Source: UBA5738 sp964470995 (GTDB lineage: Bacteria; Patescibacteriota; Minisyncoccia; Minisyncoccales; UBA5738). From it: a stretch of 64,000 bases of DNA. Within the stretch, counting starts at the first letter, position 1, and each line of letters starts with the position of its first letter. The notes below the pieces were generated by a model, which ran no database searches, was not told the origin of the DNA, and was given only the letters and a program-made list of their open reading frames with translations. Position numbers and translations under genes: made by a program. This document shows, piece after piece, positions 60,193 through 64,000 of this stretch. The stretch is from assembly GCA_964470995.1 (NCBI GenBank), contig CAYYEP010000001.1, forward strand, positions 86,795 through 150,794, in the 5' to 3' direction.

Positions 60193-60696
60193 ATGCCACT
60201 CCAACCGAACGCACAACGCGTAGCCGTATTGATAGACGTGCAGAATCTATATCATTCGGCGCGAAACCTTTACCAATCGCGCGTAAACTTTGGCGAGATC
60301 ATTAAGGCCGGGGTAGGGAAACGCAACCTGATAAGAGCATTCGCGTACGTAGTGCGCACCAAGACCGGCGAGGAAAAGCCCTTTTTCGACGCACTGGTAA
60401 AATTGGGAATTGAAACGCGCATCCGCGACCTGCAGGAATATTATGACGGAATGAAAAAAGCGGACTGGGACGTGGGTATTACGGTGGATGCGATTCGCAT
60501 CAGCCCTTCGGTGGATACAATCATTTTGGCATCGGGAGACGGGGATTTCCTGCAACTCGTGGAATACCTGGAAAACCAAGGCAAGCGAGTGGAGGTTATC
60601 GCTTTTGGCCGGTCGGCATCGGCGAAACTGAAAGAATCGGCTGATGAATTCATCGACATCGAAAAAGAACCGGAACGCTTCTTACTAAATAAGTAA
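60193..60696 (+). CDS. NYN-domain (LabA/DUF88-type) putative RNase
   Basis: A 167-residue PIN-like fold. VAVLIDVQNLYHSARN carries the first conserved Asp and Asn (residues 14 and 17), KADWDVGITVDAIR the central acids (about 91-99), and ILASGDGDFLQLVEYL the third acidic cluster (about 116-121). NYN proteins are metal-dependent RNases; LabA-like members act in regulation. It lies between rpsO and pnp, which suggests a link to RNA processing or decay. Confidence 0.9.
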   Translation: MPLQPNAQRVAVLIDVQNLYHSARNLYQSRVNFGEIIKAGVGKRNLIRAFAYVVRTKTGEEKPFFDALVKLGIETRIRDLQEYYDGMKKADWDVGITVDAIRISPSVDTIILASGDGDFLQLVEYLENQGKRVEVIAFGRSASAKLKESADEFIDIEKEPERFLLNK

Positions 60697-60806
60697 TAAA
60701 AATAAAGCGCGGTGTTTTTTGATTTCTAATTTTTGACTTTCACTGGATGGATTACTATCGAATGAAAATCAGAAATTGAAAATCAGGAATCGCCGCGGGC
60801 ATTAAC

Positions 60807-62924
60807 ATGGAGCAAGAAAAAAACAGGTTTTCGATCCGCTTGGGCGAAAACGAATTGATAGTCGAGACCAACGGACTAGCCGAGCAGGCCAACGGCTCGG
60901 CGCTTGTGCGTTACGGCGATACGATGGTGCTGACGACAGCGGTAATGGCCAAAAAAGAAAAACCCGATATGGGATTTTTCCCGTTAATGGTTGATTACGA
61001 AGAAAAATACTACGCCGCGGGAAAAATTAAGGGGCCGCGCTTTATCAAGCGCGAAACCCGGCCCAGCGACGAGGCGATTTGCAACGCACGCCAAATCGAC
61101 CGGTCGATCAGGCCGCTTTTCGACAATCGGTTAAAAAACGAAGTGCAAACAATCGCCACGGTTTTATCTTGGGACGCGGAAAACGAGCCGGACATTTTGA
61201 GCATGTTCGGAATTTCCTGCTCACTAACCATTTCCGATATCCCGTGGAACGGGCCGGCAGCATCGGTGCGCGTTGGCTATCTGGATGGCAACTATATCTT
61301 AAACCCGACATATGATCAACGCGCGAAAGGCGATATCGATGTAGTGTTTGCGGGTATTATCCGCGACGGGGAGGTGATCGCCAACATGATAGAAGGCGGG
61401 TTCAACGAAGCCCAGGAAGAAATGGTGTTGGGGGCATTTAAATTCGCGAGGCCATATATTAAACAATTGATCGAATTCCAGCTGGAGATTGCGGATAAAA
61501 CGGGAAAGAAAAAAATGGAACTCAAGGCTCCGGCTTTTGGTCCCGATCTTGAGAAAGAATTGAGAAAGCATTTAGGCAGCGGCCTTAGGGATGCGATTTA
61601 CCAGAAGGAAAAAGCGGCACGGGCGGAAGCGATGGAGGCGATGAAAGCCAAGTTAGAGGAATATGCTGCAGCAACCTATCCCGAAGACCCCGAAAAAATC
61701 AAATTTGCGAAAGGTTTTTTTGACCGGGAAACCGATATAATTTTGCACAGCGAAATTTTGAAAACCGGTATCCGTCCGGACGGCCGAAAGACCGACGAGT
61801 TAAGGCCGCTTTCGGCCCGCGTGGCAGTGATTCCGCGCACGCATGGCTCGGCTTTGTTTCAACGGGGAGAGACTAAATCGCTTTCGACCGTCACTTTGGG
61901 CGCTCCCGGCGACCAACAACTGCTGGACGGTATGGAAATCACCGGTAAAAAAAGATTTTTACACCATTACAATTTCCCGCCTTACTCCTGCGGCGAAGTT
62001 AGGTTTTTGCGAGCGCCTGGAAGGCGCGAGATCGGGCACGGAATGCTGGCCGAAAAGACTCTATTGCCGCTAATCCCGTCTATAGAAGAATTCCCTTATA
62101 CTATTCGGGCGACCTCGGAAATAGTTTCTTCGAATGGCTCTACTTCGATGGCGGCGTTATCGGCGGCAACCCTGGCGCTGATGGATGCGGGAGTGCCGAT
62201 TAAGGCGCCCGCCAGCGGAATTTCGATGGGGATGATGTCTGAAGGATTGAATAATTATAAAATTCTAACTGATATCCAAGGGCCGGAAGACCACCATGGG
62301 GATATGGATTTCAAGGTGGCAGGAACCCGCAAGGGCATTAACGCGATACAAATGGACGTTAAAATCGACGGTATCACCGAAAGGATGATGGCTGACATAC
62401 TGGAGCAGGGCAAAAAAGCGCGCTATCAACTGCTGGACGCGATCGAGAGCGCCCTGGCCGCTCCCAGACCCGAGCTTTCGCCTTACGCCCCGCGCATAAT
62501 AATAATCCATATAAATCCCGACAAGATCCGGGAGGTGATCGGACCCGGCGGTAAAGTGATCAACGAGATTATCGCGGAGACTGGCGTACAAATAGATATT
62601 GAGGACGACGGCACGATTTTTATCACCGCGGAAAAACCCGATGCGGGCCAAAAGGCAACCGAATGGATCCAGAACATCACCCGCGAAGTGAAAGTGGGAG
62701 AAATTTTCCAAGGAGTGGTAAAAAGGATAATGAATTTCGGGGCTTTCGTGGAAATCCTGCCGGGACAAGAGGGAATGATTCATATCTCCAAGCTGGCTGA
62801 TCGTCGCGTCAACAAAGTGGAAGACGTGGTTCACATCGGCGACATGGTTCCCGTAAAGGTGATCGAGATCGACCAACAGGGACGAATAAACCTATCCTTA
62901 AAAGATGCAAAACCGGGTATTTAA
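60807..62924 (+). CDS. pnp: Polyribonucleotide nucleotidyltransferase (PNPase)
   Basis: A 705-residue phosphorolytic 3'-5' exoribonuclease. First RNase PH domain (residues 1-140), the helical linker, a second RNase PH domain (315-540) with SIEEFPYTIRATSEIVSSNGSTSMA and the phosphate/metal residues near DHHGDMDFKVAGT, then KH (IREVIGPGGKVINEI) and S1 (GAFVEILPGQEGMIHIS) domains, all in normal order. It degrades mRNA and can add tails. No SD is obvious before ATG 60807. Followed by a terminator. Confidence 0.97.
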   Translation: MEQEKNRFSIRLGENELIVETNGLAEQANGSALVRYGDTMVLTTAVMAKKEKPDMGFFPLMVDYEEKYYAAGKIKGPRFIKRETRPSDEAICNARQIDRSIRPLFDNRLKNEVQTIATVLSWDAENEPDILSMFGISCSLTISDIPWNGPAASVRVGYLDGNYILNPTYDQRAKGDIDVVFAGIIRDGEVIANMIEGGFNEAQEEMVLGAFKFARPYIKQLIEFQLEIADKTGKKKMELKAPAFGPDLEKELRKHLGSGLRDAIYQKEKAARAEAMEAMKAKLEEYAAATYPEDPEKIKFAKGFFDRETDIILHSEILKTGIRPDGRKTDELRPLSARVAVIPRTHGSALFQRGETKSLSTVTLGAPGDQQLLDGMEITGKKRFLHHYNFPPYSCGEVRFLRAPGRREIGHGMLAEKTLLPLIPSIEEFPYTIRATSEIVSSNGSTSMAALSAATLALMDAGVPIKAPASGISMGMMSEGLNNYKILTDIQGPEDHHGDMDFKVAGTRKGINAIQMDVKIDGITERMMADILEQGKKARYQLLDAIESALAAPRPELSPYAPRIIIIHINPDKIREVIGPGGKVINEIIAETGVQIDIEDDGTIFITAEKPDAGQKATEWIQNITREVKVGEIFQGVVKRIMNFGAFVEILPGQEGMIHISKLADRRVNKVEDVVHIGDMVPVKVIEIDQQGRINLSLKDAKPGI

Positions 62925-62940
62925 AACATACCCAATTTTC

Positions 62941-62968
62941 AAAAAAGCGGAAGTATTCCGCTTTTTTG
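62941..62968 (+). terminator. Terminator of pnp
   Basis: AAAAAAGCGGAA / TTCCGCTTTTTT with a 4-nt loop and T-run, 17 nt after the pnp stop. Confidence 0.9.
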
Positions 62969-63030
62969 TTTGGGCCGCAACAGGCGGCAAAATGGGCCAA
63001 AAAAATTTCCATAACACAATATATATGTGT

Positions 63031-63036
63031 TAAAAT
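63031..63036 (+). promoter_or_regulatory. -10 box before the 49-residue frame
   Basis: TAAAAT six nt before ATG 63043, with only a weak TTCCAT hexamer about 18 nt upstream. It predicts a leaderless start. Confidence 0.35.
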
Positions 63037-63042
63037 AGATTA

Positions 63043-63192
63043 ATGTTTAGCGTTCTTGCGGCGACCGAAAGTTTCGTTGCCGGGCTTGAATTACAAAACC
63101 AATTTCGCTGGAAGCTATTTCATTTATGCCACAGTTTTATAAAAAATCTACGGGATCGCTGTAGAGAAATTTTAAAATTTTTCCAAAATTAA
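63043..63192 (+). CDS. Possible small basic protein (49 residues)
   Basis: ATG 63043 to TAA 63192. The product is FSVLAATESFVAGLEL followed by a basic, aromatic helix (KLFHLCHSFIKNLRDRCREILKFF), which looks like a real amphipathic peptide. No SD; the -10 box six nt upstream suggests leaderless expression. No family recognised and no other gene occupies the space. Confidence 0.38.
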   Translation: MFSVLAATESFVAGLELQNQFRWKLFHLCHSFIKNLRDRCREILKFFQN

Positions 63193-63277
63193 AATGCGGG
63201 TTATGCGATAGCGGTGCCCGCAGCAGAGCTAAAATCTTTTTGCAGCGGCCTGATATTGCAATTTGAAGCGTAAAACC

Positions 63278-64000
63278 ATGGCCGCGGCTTCCATTATGCT
63301 GAAAGTTAAAGAAAATACGATCAAAACAATGGCAAGTGCGGCCGCGGCGGCGGCGAACCAGGCCGCTGACGCGACCCAAGCACCAGTCAATTCAACTGCG
63401 ATCGTTTTGCTTAATAAAAAATTACGCGTCGGTTTTGGTTTATCAACTCCCGTTGGGACCGCAAAACCAACCGCCGCGCCTCTTCCGATCGGGAAAGCTG
63501 CCGTAAAGCCATTAACCCCTCCAAAAACCGCGGAGGCGGACAAACCAACCAAAGCAAATACCGCCACGTCCGCTATGGAAGCAAAAACGGGGAAGGCAAA
63601 CAGCGGAACAGAAAAAAAATCCCTGGAAAACGAGATCAATTCGATATTGGGAGGTTTTGGGATTAAAACCACACCCAAGAACGATGCGGAGGACGAGGAT
63701 AAAAAAAACCGGGCGGAAAAGCTGGCGGAGGAAGCCAGAAGGAGAGAAGAAGAACAAATAAAAAAAATCGATGATCAACGGCGGGCGGCGGGAATGCCAA
63801 GCAACAAAAATCAGGCCGATTCAGCCAATCCCCCCATAGCGGCCGCAAACAGTGGCGAAGAATCGATACAACAAGGATCAATGAAGGCTGCCGAGGAAGC
63901 AAGACTGGCGGAGGAAAAACAAAAACGGGCGGAAGCGGCAAGACTGGCGGAGGAAAAAAGAAAGAAAGAGGAAGAAGAAAGAAAACGCCAGGAAGAGGAA
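63278..64000 (+). CDS. Charged coiled-coil protein, 5' part (runs off the window)
   Basis: An open frame from ATG 63278 to the last base, 241 codons, with no stop. Ala-rich N-terminus (ASAAAAAANQAADATQ), then a Pro/Ala/Lys/Thr-rich disordered region, then repeated acidic/basic coiled-coil units (AEKLAEEARRREEEQ, AARLAEEKRKKEEEERKRQ), with the unit EEARLAEEKQKRAEAARLAEEK showing internal repetition. No signal peptide. Similar proteins occur as scaffold, TolA-like or secretion-related parts, but the function cannot be told. TTG 63263 is an alternative start; neither has a clear SD. Confidence 0.72.
   Translation, partial: MAAASIMLKVKENTIKTMASAAAAAANQAADATQAPVNSTAIVLLNKKLRVGFGLSTPVGTAKPTAAPLPIGKAAVKPLTPPKTAEADKPTKANTATSAMEAKTGKANSGTEKKSLENEINSILGGFGIKTTPKNDAEDEDKKNRAEKLAEEARRREEEQIKKIDDQRRAAGMPSNKNQADSANPPIAAANSGEESIQQGSMKAAEEARLAEEKQKRAEAARLAEEKRKKEEEERKRQEEE

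Noticed and set aside
1..64000. Genome-wide UGA reassignment (genetic code 4 or 25)
   Set aside because: Long genes such as the 1175-codon ileS contain no in-frame UGA, and UGA ends several genes inside ATGA overlaps.
1..64000. CRISPR arrays or cas genes
   Set aside because: No regularly spaced direct repeats or Cas-like proteins were seen.

Overview
The window reads as one contiguous piece of a small, gene-dense bacterial chromosome, most probably a member of the Candidate Phyla Radiation (Patescibacteria, Parcubacteria-like). Supporting signs are short, closely packed genes with many ATG/TGA overlaps; a shortened alanyl-tRNA synthetase; a prepilin-like gene and a VirB2/TrbC-like small membrane protein; an HTH plus coiled-coil protein; surface proteins without recognisable enzyme domains; and dispersed AT-rich intergenic repeats. 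The assignment is inferred from gene content, since no rRNA lies in the window. TGA is a normal stop here: several genes end in TGA inside ATGA-type overlaps.

Layout. 0-1.3 kb: 3' part of a large serine recombinase whose frame runs antisense through a tRNA-Ser(GCU), the likely right edge of an integrated element. 1.2-8.1 kb (minus): tatD, a DUF475/TerC-like membrane protein, a NadM-NadE fusion, two possible tiny genes between strong hairpins, and a DUF2157/DUF4401/GDYXXLXY membrane set. 8-8.4 kb: remains of a small broken gene. 8.8-21 kb (minus): metG, rsmI, an AI-2E-family transporter, an M16 peptidase, a duplicated MazG-like protein, a prepilin gene broken by one UGA, glycyl-tRNA synthetase, a surface protein, recO and a cation/Ca exchanger. 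21.3-27.1 kb: an isoleucyl-tRNA synthetase with a whole histidine-phosphatase domain inserted in it, then argS. 27.2-29.5 kb (plus): smpB, tmRNA, infC, rpmI, rplT. 29.6-33.8 kb: DUF84 NTPase, HAD phosphatase, alaS. 33.9-34.9 kb: a complete IS30-family element. 35-46 kb: an accessory run of flavodoxin, Nudix, hydrolases, acetyltransferase, nucleotidyltransferase, a P-loop gene broken by UGA in the Walker A motif, peptidase E and a DUF2339 protein. 46-51 kb: SPFH protein, recG, membrane glycosyltransferase, tRNA-Glu. 51-57 kb: a large surface protein, a Fic AMPylase with a candidate operator, the HTH/coiled-coil protein and a membrane protein. 57-63 kb: tRNA-Pro, cca, tRNA-Arg, VirB2-like protein, tRNA-Lys, rpsO, a NYN nuclease and pnp. 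63-64 kb: a tiny gene and the start of a long charged coiled-coil protein that leaves the window.

Themes. Translation and RNA turnover dominate: five synthetases, tmRNA/SmpB, IF3, three ribosomal proteins, five tRNAs, CCA-adding enzyme, PNPase and a NYN RNase. The most unusual items are the IleRS-phosphatase fusion, the NadM-NadE fusion, two genes each interrupted by one in-frame UGA, a hairpin whose pairing works only as minus-strand RNA, a tRNA-Glu with C33, and several genes that look leaderless, with a -10 box 6-8 nt before the ATG.
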